Assembly: GCF_001940455.1 (NCBI RefSeq)
Contig: NZ_MKQR01000009.1
Span: 756,312-815,172, forward strand
DNA from: Actinokineospora bangkokensis
Lineage (GTDB): Bacteria; Actinomycetota; Actinomycetes; Mycobacteriales; Pseudonocardiaceae
Reading direction: 5' to 3'
Length of the DNA: 58,861 nucleotides
Part shown: positions 33,101 through 40,357 of the stretch, piece by piece
Position numbering within the stretch: the first letter of the stretch is position 1
Layout of the letters: each line of letters starts with the position of its first letter
Translations under genes and position numbers: made by a program
The notes under the pieces: model-generated
The model's database searches: none
Seen by the model: the letters and a program-made list of their open reading frames with translations, nothing else
What the model was told of the DNA's origin: nothing

Positions 33101-34856
33101 GGTGCGCACCTCCCGGGTGCGGCTGGCCATCTCCTCGGTGCAGCTGTTCGTCCAGCGCTGCCTGCTCAACCTGGAGCCGCGGGTGCACCCGTCGGTGTTC
33201 GAGGCCGACAAGTGGGAGGCGGTGAAGCGCTACCGGGTGTGGGAGGCCAACCGCAAGATCTTCCTGTACCCGGAGAACTGGCTGGAGCCGGAGTTCCGCG
33301 ACGACAAGACCCCGCCGTTCCGGGAGCTGGAGTCCGCGCTGCTGCAAGCCGACGTCTCCGCCGACGCCGCCGAGGACGCCTTCCTGGGCTACCTGCGCAG
33401 CCTGGAGGAGATCGCCCGGCTCGACGTGGTCGCCACGCACCTCGACGCCGCGCCCGACCCGGCCGACAACACCCTGCACGTCATCGCCCGCGGCTTCGGC
33501 CAGTCCGGCAAGTACCACCACCGCACCTACCGCCACCGCACCTGGTCGGCCTGGGAGCCGATCTCCGCCGAGGTGACCGGGGAGCACCTGGCGCCGGTGG
33601 TGTGGCGCGACCGGCTGCACCTGTTCTGGGTCACCTTCGTCGACCGGATGCCCACCCCGGACCCGCCGCCCCCGCCCCCGCCACCCGCCCTGGGCGCCGT
33701 CAAGGCCGTGGCCTCGCCCTACTCCGAGGTCACGATCGCGCGGGACACCACCGAGCTGGCGAACATGACCATGGACCACCTCAGCGGCAGCGCCCGGTCC
33801 ACCATGCCGGACAAGGTCGTCGTGGTGCAGCTGCACTGGAGCGAGCTGGCGCACGGGCAGTGGAGCACGCACACCTCGGCCGCCTTCGACGACGGCATCG
33901 CCGTCTCCGTGCACCCCACCTTCGACCCCGCGACGGTGCCGGTGCACGTGGCCGTGTCCTACGCCGACGGCGCCGAGACCGGCGTGTCGATCCACCTCGG
34001 TGGCGCGGTCAACCAGTCGTTCCACCTCGCCGGGCGCAACAGCGCGCCGCAGGTGCGCCCGTACGCCGCTCCCCCGGCGAACCCCTACAGCGCGGGCGCG
34101 GTGCGGGCGACCAGGCGGGTCGGCAGCGGCCCGCTGACCGTGCGGTTCCAGCAGCGCATCAGCACCGACGACAGCGGGAAGTCCACCGTGGTCACCGCGA
34201 CCCCGGCCGTGCTGCGCCAGGGCCGGGACCACCAGCTCGTGCTGTGCGACAACGACATCACCCTCGGCGACCCCGAGATCGCCTCGCTGGTCAAGCCGGT
34301 CTTCTACCAGGACGACCGGGCCACCTTCTTCCTGGAGCCCAGCCTCGACGAGCGCACCGTCGACGACTGGCAGGAGTGGGTCACCCGGACCCCGGCCCCG
34401 GTGGACCAGCTGGAGGAGCCCGACTGGTGGAAGACGGTGGTGCTCACCCCGGTCATCCCCAAACCCGGGCTGTCGCTGGACCCGGACTGGGCCGCCTGGC
34501 CGCCGCCGATCGACCAGGACTCCTTGCTGGGCCTGGGCTCCGGGCAGGACTGGCTGGTCAACGCGCGCACCGGCGTGCTGTTCGGCGGGGAGGTGATCGG
34601 CCCGGTCGGGCGCACCGGCATCACCGCGACCGCCGCGGCCACCGCCCGGTCCACCGCCGCGCTGGTCGTCCCCGTCGCGGGCAGCGGCGTCACCGCCGAG
34701 CAGGTGCTGGTGGCGGGCTCTGCCGCCGCACTGCGGCCCGAGGGGCTGGCCGCGGTCACCGACGGCATCTCCGTCGTCGGCGCGAGCGGGCTCACCGCCG
34801 GGCTCAAGCTCGCGCACACGGCACTGGGGGCCGCGGAACCGGGAGGCACGGCATGA
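27183..34856 (+). CDS. Tc toxin TcA-type subunit, first part (TcA1)
   Basis: A 2557-residue protein. The N-terminus has a peptidoglycan-binding-like helical unit (residues ~10-90) and two CNA-B/carboxypeptidase-regulatory-like beta domains (DGRYTARC, SGRYSLDVP; ~100-285). A VRP1-type shell follows, with FPTLRSLFGSQDHGECEHCRSVLSPGAYLVDLLRF near 730-770. A PA14-like domain (GYLEVPAPGPYRFTATLDTAG) lies near 1640-1720. The ABC-toxin N-terminal signature (YRVWEANRKIFLYPENW, LEPEFRDDKTPPFRELESALL) is near 2015-2060, then a neuraminidase-like domain (HHRTYRHRTWSAWEPIS) to the end. TcA forms the pentameric pore and receptor-binding part. It follows the B-C gene by 36 bp and its stop overlaps TcA2 (ATGA). 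It lacks the pore and TcB-binding C-terminus, which TcA2 supplies. Confidence 0.88.
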   Translation: MQPITPPVTVESPRAVVVALQDALRALLTAGEFDIGPDDRLAYLREVESERGEYGYTTDKVVGIAQSQYGVEVSGRVDERTAELLNELLRRHGLLTGEPAEPLVVAGQVTRDDGTGIGGLTVAVVAAEGAAVRLGQDTTGVDGRYTARCDPAAALLVSVVDARGAVLVTSEVRRRSAGLVVVDLVVPYAVDAPRDRVRGNVVLAHGAPAEGVELRLYRIGFGGKATQVGSGRTGESGRYSLDVPPGVGGLELRAVEPGGAQVVLTRPMHGRGAAPLVVVAPTRVQPPAPEHRRLAAGLAPHVGDLAALAGAREDDGRQDLTLLTRATGWDARLLALAANAASLARTTALPHEALYGMLRAGLPADPLQLARVSAPAVRAALTTARDAGVIGLTDAAITSATGTFTAYARATGLALRAPGSRSTYGDMLATAPLDASAKAAFATAFLDHRGDAEGLWDAVARAGVGPDQVRLLRRQGKLAFLTANSAQLTGRLQQLLGAAEPDALVGKQFYEPQPWLAELRALSGGDPQRLAALVPTAYTGADATARAEAYAADLARKVRVGYPTQVLADRVTRDDGTRFRLGPARAEVATLLGRASGLGFRLGRSSVQAFLTEHPAAAAGLSAPEAAKEGLRTLHRVYQLTPSDEALPVLLEHGLTSAFDIVALSEADFISRFGAFFPDGQAHLVYRKAQQVSSVTYTLFTAARTLDATAAVPVVAAATEVHQAARDDLVKQFPTLRSLFGSQDHGECEHCRSVLSPGAYLVDLLRFVDVEAPLWRNFLATWRERHNGVDYPGPHPYDVLTARRPDLPHLLLTCENTETELPHIDLVTEVLEYHVAHGALAADAVRDTGSATTEELLAEPQHVLAEAYTALDAARYPVGLPFDLWLATARAFCGSTGTPLWTVLDVLRPTAALVDAGADYDGSAVLAEELGLSPTEVAVLTDPEPLDTWFTLFGHTSAAQALTPATAADTGERVDLRSAACLARRLGVTYRDLLDLVRCGWINPELPTLVLLRALGATPTDVLAYRADLPFYTANRDLVGVDPGALTPAQRDRYLALSAAQRERLAAVADLETRLAAITAAHPGFDARAWLTTALADGTFDDVLVLADTDSDDSFETATVRYADGRPADPVVYLRLTLFVRLRRTLGWTTDELDRALVAFTPADTPFDAAHLAQRPLRGVLVLLAHLDRLHGLLGVPRTDLLVLWDDLATTGRSSPYARLFLTRSVLRADPAFDDPLGRYLRDLPAAERPVAAHRPALQSALGATADDLDRVLRRTHPDAAPDISLAVVSDLRRHTLLAKALGMPVRDLLALIRLSGTDPFRPLGPGPLAEDPPPAETLRLVELARALSSSGLTVADLDYLLRHETADHPADHTDRAATLATLRTISDGIRAVHADHPLPDATTPITTARLGAELGLAFAPSVVDRFLGLLEGTSGTTVSVPATPADQLDPVAFAGTAVTDLHYDQTRQQQRATVRGVLTDEQRAALVAAHPGPALPALLDAARAEARAFFDATLRKQRLRLDDEAGFLDDADFATLFAPVIPDTDLGARRHRVAEAFLPVLRRRLVRALVVQTVTGRTTADPALVTDLLTDERLISTPGALLGDLSAVGDLGFSTTHRATSEDPWLPGPDLPDVDTSGAVDVRFDGYLEVPAPGPYRFTATLDTAGASVRLTFPDRADPVLLATTATAAGQEHSAYLELEAATAHRFTAEVIGGGHVQVQGESLPRGGLDRLAPRPAAALDRAADALLLLDKALAVTTGLALSRREVRHLLTHRAEFSLDLSRLPVRAHPDNTALATELFTGIARALDYTRLRQEVAGGGDGLVDVFAAATPADAHAALAALTRRPTEVVTDAVAALPAAPLTDERSVRRVWELLRVVERLGVPVAAARSWTRIIDPTATPAERAALAADLTAAVKSRYDTETWLSASRAVVDPLRQRRRDALVAHVRHTGGFTSTEQLYEHFLVDPGAEPVVRTSRVRLAISSVQLFVQRCLLNLEPRVHPSVFEADKWEAVKRYRVWEANRKIFLYPENWLEPEFRDDKTPPFRELESALLQADVSADAAEDAFLGYLRSLEEIARLDVVATHLDAAPDPADNTLHVIARGFGQSGKYHHRTYRHRTWSAWEPISAEVTGEHLAPVVWRDRLHLFWVTFVDRMPTPDPPPPPPPPALGAVKAVASPYSEVTIARDTTELANMTMDHLSGSARSTMPDKVVVVQLHWSELAHGQWSTHTSAAFDDGIAVSVHPTFDPATVPVHVAVSYADGAETGVSIHLGGAVNQSFHLAGRNSAPQVRPYAAPPANPYSAGAVRATRRVGSGPLTVRFQQRISTDDSGKSTVVTATPAVLRQGRDHQLVLCDNDITLGDPEIASLVKPVFYQDDRATFFLEPSLDERTVDDWQEWVTRTPAPVDQLEEPDWWKTVVLTPVIPKPGLSLDPDWAAWPPPIDQDSLLGLGSGQDWLVNARTGVLFGGEVIGPVGRTGITATAAATARSTAALVVPVAGSGVTAEQVLVAGSAAALRPEGLAAVTDGISVVGASGLTAGLKLAHTALGAAEPGGTA

Positions 34857-37800
34857 GCAGCGACGAGATCGGCTTCCACACCCACGCCTACCGCGAGTTC
34901 CTGCCCCGCGTCGGCTACCGGGAGACCAAGGAGACCAAGCACTTCGTCGTGCAGGAGCGCGACCTGTCCTACCGGGTGCGCCCGCACTTCCACCCCTACG
35001 CGGGCGAGCTGACCCAGCGGTTGATCACCGGCGGTGTCCGCGCCCTGCAGGACGCCGACACCGACCACGCCCCCGGCGGCGCCGTGCTGCCGTTCAGCAC
35101 CGAGGTCGCCGCCGCCACCGGGACCCGCCTCGACCTCGCCGCGGGCGTGACCGTGCTGCTCACCGCCACCACGACCGCGGCCACCGCCGGGGCGACCGTG
35201 CAGTTGGCCGCCGGGTACCCGGCACCGCTGGCGACGGGCGCGACGGCGGCGCTCACCGCGGGCGCGCGGCTCAGACTGCGGGACGGGTTCCCCGGCAGGG
35301 CGCCGGGCTCCCCCGCCTTCGCCCTGCCCGCGACCGCCACCGGCGAGCTGACGCAGGACACCCCGGTGACGCTGCCGGGCCCGGTCGGGGTCCTGCTGCC
35401 CGACGGCGTGGTCGCCACCCTGCCCGCCGCCACGGTGGTCCTGGTGCGCACCGGGACCCGGCTCACCACGCCCGCGGGCACCACCGTGTCGCTGCTGGCC
35501 GCCCGGCCGCGCCCGGCGCTGCACGCCGACCTGACCTCCCCGGCCGACTACGACCCCTCGCCGCTGGTGCGGACCCCGCTGCCGGTGGCCGACCTCGACT
35601 TCGCCGTCGACGGCGCGTACTCGGTGTACAACTGGGAGCTGTTCTACCACGTGCCGCACACCATCGCGGTCCACCTCAGCCGCAGCGGCTGGTACGCCCA
35701 GGCCCAGCAGTGGTTCCACGTGTGCTTCGACCCCACCGCCACCGGCGAGCAGCCCGCCCCGGCCCGGTTCTGGGGCGTGCGCCCGTTCCAGGAGGCCGAC
35801 GTCCGGCGGATCAGCGACATCATGGTCAACCTGTCCACCGGGCTGGACCCCGACCTGCGCGCGCAGACCCTCACCGCGCTGGAGGCCTGGCGCGACACCC
35901 CGTTCCGGCCGCACGTCGTGGCCCGCCACCGGCAGCAGGCCTACATGTTCGCCACCGTCATGGCCTACCTGGACAACCTCATCGCCTGGGGCGACTCGCT
36001 GTTCGCCCAGGACACCGGTGAGGCCATCGACGAGGCGCTCATGCTCTACGTGCTGGCCGCGAACATCCTCGGCCCGCGCCCGCAGGAGGTGCCCCGGCGC
36101 GGGTCGGTGCGGCCGCAGAGCTACGCCGGCCTGCGCGGCGACCTCGACGCCTTCGGCAACTCCCTGCGCGAGCTGGAGGCCGACATCCCCTTCGACCTCA
36201 TGCCCACCCCCACCGCGGGCGCGCCCGCCCCGGACGGCCGGGTCGCCACCCTGCGCGGCCTGGGCCGCACGCTGTACTTCTGCGTCCCGCGCAACGACAA
36301 GCTGCTGTCCTACTGGGACACCGTGGCCGACCGGCTCTTCAAGATCCGCAACAGCCTGGACCTGCGCGGGGCGTTCCGGCAGCTGGCCCTGTTCGACCCG
36401 CCCATCGACCCGGCGCTGCTGGCCCGCGCCGCCGCCGCGGGCCTGGACGTCGGCGCGGTGGTGTCCGGGGTCAACCAGCCGCTGTCGCTGGTGCGCTTCG
36501 GCTACCTGGTCGCCAAGGCCGCCGAGGTCGCCCAGGAGGTCAAGGCGCTGGGCGCCAACCTGCTCTCGGCGCTGGAGAAGGAGGACGGCGAGGCGCTGGC
36601 GCTGCTGCGCGCCCGCCACGAGCGGATCGTGGTCAGCCAGGCCGAGCACGTCCGCTACGGCCAGCACCAGGAGGCGGTGCGCAACCGGGAGGCGGTCGCC
36701 AAGTCGCTGGACAAGGCCATGGCCGCCTACGTCCACCACGAGCGGCTGCTCGGCCGCAAGGACGACGAGATCACCCCGCCCGCCTGGCCCGCCTTCGACC
36801 AGGCCGGGTTCGACGCGATGACCTTCACCTCCACCGAGCCCGACCTGCTGCCCCGGCCGGTCGCGGTCGACCTCGCCGCCGCGGGCGCGGGCACCGTCGG
36901 GGAGGTCACCTTCGGCTTGGCGGGGGCGGCCGACGTCACCGGCGGGCAGCTGGTCAACCGGCACGAGGCCGCCGCGCTCGACGGGCTGGAGACCGCCCAG
37001 GGCATGCACGACGTCGCCCAGCTGCTCAACCTCATCGGCAAGGGCATGATCGTCATCCCCGAGTTCGGGGTGAAGTTCCACTTCTGGGGCCTGGGCGGGG
37101 ACTTCAGCTTCGGCGGCCCGCAGCTGGCCGAGCAGGCCAGCCTCGGCGCAGAGGAGGTGCGCGCGGTCGCCGACCGGGTCAGCTACGAGGCCACCCGCGC
37201 CGACCGCATCGGCGGCTACGCCAACCGAGAGCGGGACTGGACCTTCGCGGGCAACGACGCCGCCGCCGAGGTCAGCGCCATCCACAAGCAGCTGCGCGCC
37301 GCCGAGCTGCGCGAGGCCGTGGCCGCCACCGAGCTGGCCAACCACCGCACCACGATCAAGCAGGCGCAGGAGGTGGAGTTCTTCCTCTCCGGCGAGCGCG
37401 ACAAGGACTGGACCCAGGCGCTGACGCCGACCGCCCGCAAGAAGGCGGGCCAGGACCTCTACACCTGGTTGCAGCGCGAGGTGCGCGGCCTGCACACCCG
37501 CGGCTTCCAGTTCGCCTTCGACCTGGCCCGCAAGGCCGAGCGCGCCCTGCAGCACGAGCTGGGCGACCCCGGGCTCACCGTGCTCGACCACGGCTACCTC
37601 GAAGGCCGCGAGGGGCTGCTGGCCGCCGAGCGGCTGCTGTTGGACCTCAAGCGGATGGAGCTGGCCTACCACGAGAACAACCGCCGCGAGCACGAGCTGA
37701 CCAAGCACGTCAGCCTGCTCGCGGTCGACCCGGTGGCGGTGCTGCGGCTGCGCCGCACCGGCCGCTGCTCGGTGCGCCTGCCCGAGGAGCTGTTCGACCT

Positions 37801-38671
37801 CGACGGCCCCGGGCACTACTTCCGCAGGCTGCGCGGGGTGTCGGTCAGCGTGCCGTGCGTGGCGGGCCCCCACACCCCGGTGAACCTCACCCTGACCCTG
37901 GTGCGCAGCAGCGTGCGCACCGACCCGGCCCCGCGCGGCGGCTACGCCCGCGACGGCGCCGACGACGACCGGTTCAGCGACTCCTTCGGCGGGGTGGAGT
38001 CGGTGGTCACCAGCACCGGTCGCGTCGACGCCGGGGTGTTCGACACCCAGCCCGGCCAGGACCGCTACGCCCCCTTCGAGCACGCGGGCGCCATCGGTGA
38101 GTGGCAGCTGCAACTGCCCGCCGACCCCAGCCGGGGCGAACCGCGCCAGTTCGACTACGACACCATCAGCGACGTCGTGCTCCACCTGCGCTACACCGCC
38201 CGCGACGGCGGCGCCGCCCTGCGCGCGGCGGCCACGGCCAACCTCGTCGCCGCCATCGACTCCGCCGCCGCGGGCACCACCCGGCTGTTCTCGGTCAAGC
38301 ACGAGTTCCCCGCCGAGTGGGCCGCGCTGCGCGCCACCCCCGCCACCGGCAAGCGCCACCGCCTGCGCCTGGACCTGCGGGACGAGCACTACCCGTTCTG
38401 GACCACCGGCAGGCTCACCGCCCTGCGCGAGGTGCGCCTGCTGGCCCAGGCACCCGGCCCGGCGCTGACCGTCTACGACACCGAGGCGCTGGGCGGCCCG
38501 ACCAAGCAGGACGTGCTCCAGCGGGACCCGGCCCTCGGCGGGCTGCTCACCACCCGCCCGGTCAACACCGCGCCGCTGGCCACCCCGGTCGGGCGGTTCA
38601 CGGCCTACCTGGAGGAGGTGGCGGAGCTGGAGGACCTGTGGATCGCGGTGACCTGGGCCGGGCGGGCGTGA
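34853..38671 (+). CDS. Tc toxin TcA-type subunit, second part (pore and TcB-binding region, TcA2)
   Basis: A 1272-residue protein matching the C-terminal part of TcA. NWELFYHVPHTIAVHL with QAQQWFHVCFDPT and FWGVRPFQ (residues ~260-310), YLDNLIAWGDSLF (~370), FCVPRNDKLLSYWDTVADRLFKIRNSL (~480) and the terminal region with MELAYHENNRREHELTKHVSL and YFRRLRGVSVSVPCV are the conserved TcA translocation and TcB-binding segments. Long amphipathic helices near 560-800 fit the pore channel. Residues ~75-230 form a Thr/Ala/Val-rich series of short beta repeats not typical of TcA, perhaps an extra adhesin-like insertion. ATG 34853 has GGGAGG 6 nt upstream and overlaps the TcA1 stop. A split TcA is known from YenA1/YenA2. 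Confidence 0.88.
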   Translation: MSSDEIGFHTHAYREFLPRVGYRETKETKHFVVQERDLSYRVRPHFHPYAGELTQRLITGGVRALQDADTDHAPGGAVLPFSTEVAAATGTRLDLAAGVTVLLTATTTAATAGATVQLAAGYPAPLATGATAALTAGARLRLRDGFPGRAPGSPAFALPATATGELTQDTPVTLPGPVGVLLPDGVVATLPAATVVLVRTGTRLTTPAGTTVSLLAARPRPALHADLTSPADYDPSPLVRTPLPVADLDFAVDGAYSVYNWELFYHVPHTIAVHLSRSGWYAQAQQWFHVCFDPTATGEQPAPARFWGVRPFQEADVRRISDIMVNLSTGLDPDLRAQTLTALEAWRDTPFRPHVVARHRQQAYMFATVMAYLDNLIAWGDSLFAQDTGEAIDEALMLYVLAANILGPRPQEVPRRGSVRPQSYAGLRGDLDAFGNSLRELEADIPFDLMPTPTAGAPAPDGRVATLRGLGRTLYFCVPRNDKLLSYWDTVADRLFKIRNSLDLRGAFRQLALFDPPIDPALLARAAAAGLDVGAVVSGVNQPLSLVRFGYLVAKAAEVAQEVKALGANLLSALEKEDGEALALLRARHERIVVSQAEHVRYGQHQEAVRNREAVAKSLDKAMAAYVHHERLLGRKDDEITPPAWPAFDQAGFDAMTFTSTEPDLLPRPVAVDLAAAGAGTVGEVTFGLAGAADVTGGQLVNRHEAAALDGLETAQGMHDVAQLLNLIGKGMIVIPEFGVKFHFWGLGGDFSFGGPQLAEQASLGAEEVRAVADRVSYEATRADRIGGYANRERDWTFAGNDAAAEVSAIHKQLRAAELREAVAATELANHRTTIKQAQEVEFFLSGERDKDWTQALTPTARKKAGQDLYTWLQREVRGLHTRGFQFAFDLARKAERALQHELGDPGLTVLDHGYLEGREGLLAAERLLLDLKRMELAYHENNRREHELTKHVSLLAVDPVAVLRLRRTGRCSVRLPEELFDLDGPGHYFRRLRGVSVSVPCVAGPHTPVNLTLTLVRSSVRTDPAPRGGYARDGADDDRFSDSFGGVESVVTSTGRVDAGVFDTQPGQDRYAPFEHAGAIGEWQLQLPADPSRGEPRQFDYDTISDVVLHLRYTARDGGAALRAAATANLVAAIDSAAAGTTRLFSVKHEFPAEWAALRATPATGKRHRLRLDLRDEHYPFWTTGRLTALREVRLLAQAPGPALTVYDTEALGGPTKQDVLQRDPALGGLLTTRPVNTAPLATPVGRFTAYLEEVAELEDLWIAVTWAGRA

Positions 38672-38787
38672 CCGGCACCGCCCGACAACCGATCCGGCAC
38701 AGCAGGCTGGTCGTCGATCCTGGCGGGTGTGGTGGGTGACCTGCCTGCTCGACGTGCACTGTCGGAGATCGAAGCAACCTGGTTATC

Positions 38788-38808
38788 TTGATAGTAGATG
38801 GTTGATTG
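38788..38808. promoter_or_regulatory. Tandem TTGATAG box, copy 3, downstream of the Tc operon
   Basis: TTGATAG at 38788-38794 and TTGATTG at 38802-38808 repeat the 14-bp-period arrangement seen at 3014 and 3308, with the same preceding TTATC and following GATTTCC. Here it lies between two converging genes (38672-38865), so no obvious target start is present. Confidence 0.4.
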
Positions 38809-38865
38809 TGATTTCCGGTGATGACACTGATTCCGGCGGCGATCGGGGGCCCGCGCCGCCGACCG

Positions 38866-39810
38866 TCAGCGGTCGTTGCCCGCCCTGAGCCAGGCGATGT
38901 AGTCCGCGGCCGCGGCCTTGGCGTCGTACTCGGGGGTGAAGCCGGTGTCGGCGCGCAGGCGGGTGATGTCGAGCCAGCTGGTCGGGCGGCCGGGGGCGGA
39001 CGGCAGCTCCGCCTGGAAATCGGGTTCGCCCGCCTGGATCGCGGTGATGACGTCGGCGTTGCTGGTGGCGTGGCCGGAGGCGACGTTGTACGTGTCGTGG
39101 TGGAGGGTGTCCGCGAGCTGGAGCAGGGCCAGCGCGCGGCCGGTGTCCTTGACGTAGAGCAGGTCCAGCGCGTCCTCCGCGTGCGGCGGGGTGACCAGCC
39201 CGGACAGGTCGGGGGCCGTGCGCCGCGCCGCCGCGTGGGCCAGGGACGGGGCGGCGAAGAACGGGTCGGGCAGGTGGCCGCCGGGGCCCCAGGTGCCGGA
39301 GATGCGGGCGTTGACGAACTGCACGTCGGCAGCCTGGGACAGGTACCCCGACAGCAACTCGAACACCTTCTTGAAGGTCGGGATGACGTGGCCGCGGCCC
39401 AGCGGGAGCGGCCTGTCCTCGGTGAGCGCGCCCGGGCCCTCGCCCCCGTAGACGCCGATGGTGCTGCCGGTGACCACCCGGCGCACACCCCAGGCGCGCG
39501 CGGCCCTGGCCATGTTGAGGAAGCCGTCGAGGGCGCGCTCGGACGCGTCGACCGGGTCGCCCTCGACGACCGGCCACGGGAGGGCGACCGCGAGGTGGAC
39601 GATGCCGGTGATCGGGTAGCGCTCGCCCGCCGCGAGCAGGGCGTCGAGGTCCGACACATCGGCCTGGACGACGTGCACGGGCAGGTCGGCGAGGTGCGCG
39701 GGGACTTCGGGGGCGCGGCGCTGGAGCAGGACGCACTCCTGGCCCGCCGCGGTGAGGGCCCGCACGGTGTGCGACCCGATGAAACCCGCTCCGCCGGTCA
39801 CGAGGATCAC
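38866..39810 (-). CDS. NAD-dependent epimerase/dehydratase (extended SDR)
   Basis: A 314-residue extended short-chain dehydrogenase. VILVTGGAGFIGSHTVRAL is the NAD-binding motif at the extreme N-terminus, which supports GTG 39810 (AGGAG five bases upstream) over the longer frame to 39852. GIVHLAVALPWP, TGSTIGVYGGEG and the C-terminal substrate region are family-like, although the classical YxxxK is not obvious (VIPTFKKVFE replaces it). The substrate is unknown. It is divergent from marR and shares the palindromic operator at 39830-39856, so it is the probable MarR target. Confidence 0.85.
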   Translation of the reverse strand: MILVTGGAGFIGSHTVRALTAAGQECVLLQRRAPEVPAHLADLPVHVVQADVSDLDALLAAGERYPITGIVHLAVALPWPVVEGDPVDASERALDGFLNMARAARAWGVRRVVTGSTIGVYGGEGPGALTEDRPLPLGRGHVIPTFKKVFELLSGYLSQAADVQFVNARISGTWGPGGHLPDPFFAAPSLAHAAARRTAPDLSGLVTPPHAEDALDLLYVKDTGRALALLQLADTLHHDTYNVASGHATSNADVITAIQAGEPDFQAELPSAPGRPTSWLDITRLRADTGFTPEYDAKAAAADYIAWLRAGNDR

Positions 39811-39829
39811 GAGAACTCCTGTCGTTGTT

Positions 39830-39856
39830 CTGATCGTCAGTGGTACTGACAATCAG
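39830..39856. promoter_or_regulatory. MarR-type palindromic operator between epimerase and marR
   Basis: CTGATCGTCAGT (39830-39841) and ACTGACAATCAG (39845-39856) are 12-bp arms with one mismatch around GGT. In the plus direction the site overlaps a plausible promoter, TTGTTC (39825-39830), 17 bp, GACAAT (39848-39853), leading to the marR ATG at 39860. It lies 19 bp before the epimerase start codon on the other strand. Binding here would control both genes, the usual MarR arrangement. Confidence 0.65.
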
Positions 39857-39859
39857 CTT

Positions 39860-40357
39860 ATGCATAGAATGGCGACCGTGTCCACCCCCGCAGCCGCCGC
39901 CGACCCGCACGACGTGCTGGGCTACCTGTTGAAGCACGCGAACCAGCGGCTCGCGGCGTTGACGGACGCCGCGCTGGCACCGCTGGGGATCGACGGCAAG
40001 GACTTCGGGGCGCTGCGGGTGCTGGCGGGCGGTGAACCGACCTCGCAGTTGCAGGTGGCGCAGCGGTTGGGCGTGGACCGCACGACGATGGTGGCGCTGC
40101 TCGACGCCCTGGAGCGCAAGGGGATCGTCGCCCGGCGGCCCGACCCCGCCGACCGCAGGCGCAACATCGTCGAACTCACCGAGCAGGGGCACGAGACCTT
40201 CGCCCGCGCCCGGGTCGAGCACGCCGGAGCCGAGGGGCGGTTCCTCGCGGCGATCGACCCGGACGCGGCCGCGCAGCTGCGGCGCACCCTGCGCGCGCTC
40301 GTCGAGCGCGCGGAGCCGGGCACCCCACCGGGCCCGGGACCTGCTCCCAGGGGATGA
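39860..40357 (+). CDS. MarR family transcriptional regulator
   Basis: A 165-residue winged helix-turn-helix regulator. LGYLLKHANQRLAALTDAALAPLGI is the dimerisation helix; LQVAQRLGVDRTTMVALLDALERKGIV is the recognition helix-turn-helix, and RRPDPADRRRNIVELTEQG is the wing with the conserved DxRR motif. ATG 39860 (or 39869) lies only a few bases after a candidate -10, so the mRNA may be leaderless. Its stop overlaps the next gene (ATGA). Expected to repress the divergent epimerase and itself; the ligand is unknown. Confidence 0.9.
   Translation: MHRMATVSTPAAAADPHDVLGYLLKHANQRLAALTDAALAPLGIDGKDFGALRVLAGGEPTSQLQVAQRLGVDRTTMVALLDALERKGIVARRPDPADRRRNIVELTEQGHETFARARVEHAGAEGRFLAAIDPDAAAQLRRTLRALVERAEPGTPPGPGPAPRG

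Noticed and set aside
28488..34817. Minus-strand open frame of about 2,100 codons opposite TcA1
   Set aside because: Same shadow effect; no recognisable motif, while the opposite strand has VRP1 and ABC-toxin signatures.
34841..34870. TcA split as a sequencing frameshift
   Set aside because: The second gene has its own GGGAGG ribosome site 6 nt before ATG and a clean ATGA overlap, and the new N-terminus reads like a real start.
34304..38389. Minus-strand open frame of about 1,360 codons opposite TcA2
   Set aside because: Low-complexity Gly/Val/Gln/His sequence without motifs, opposite a well-conserved TcA C-terminal region.
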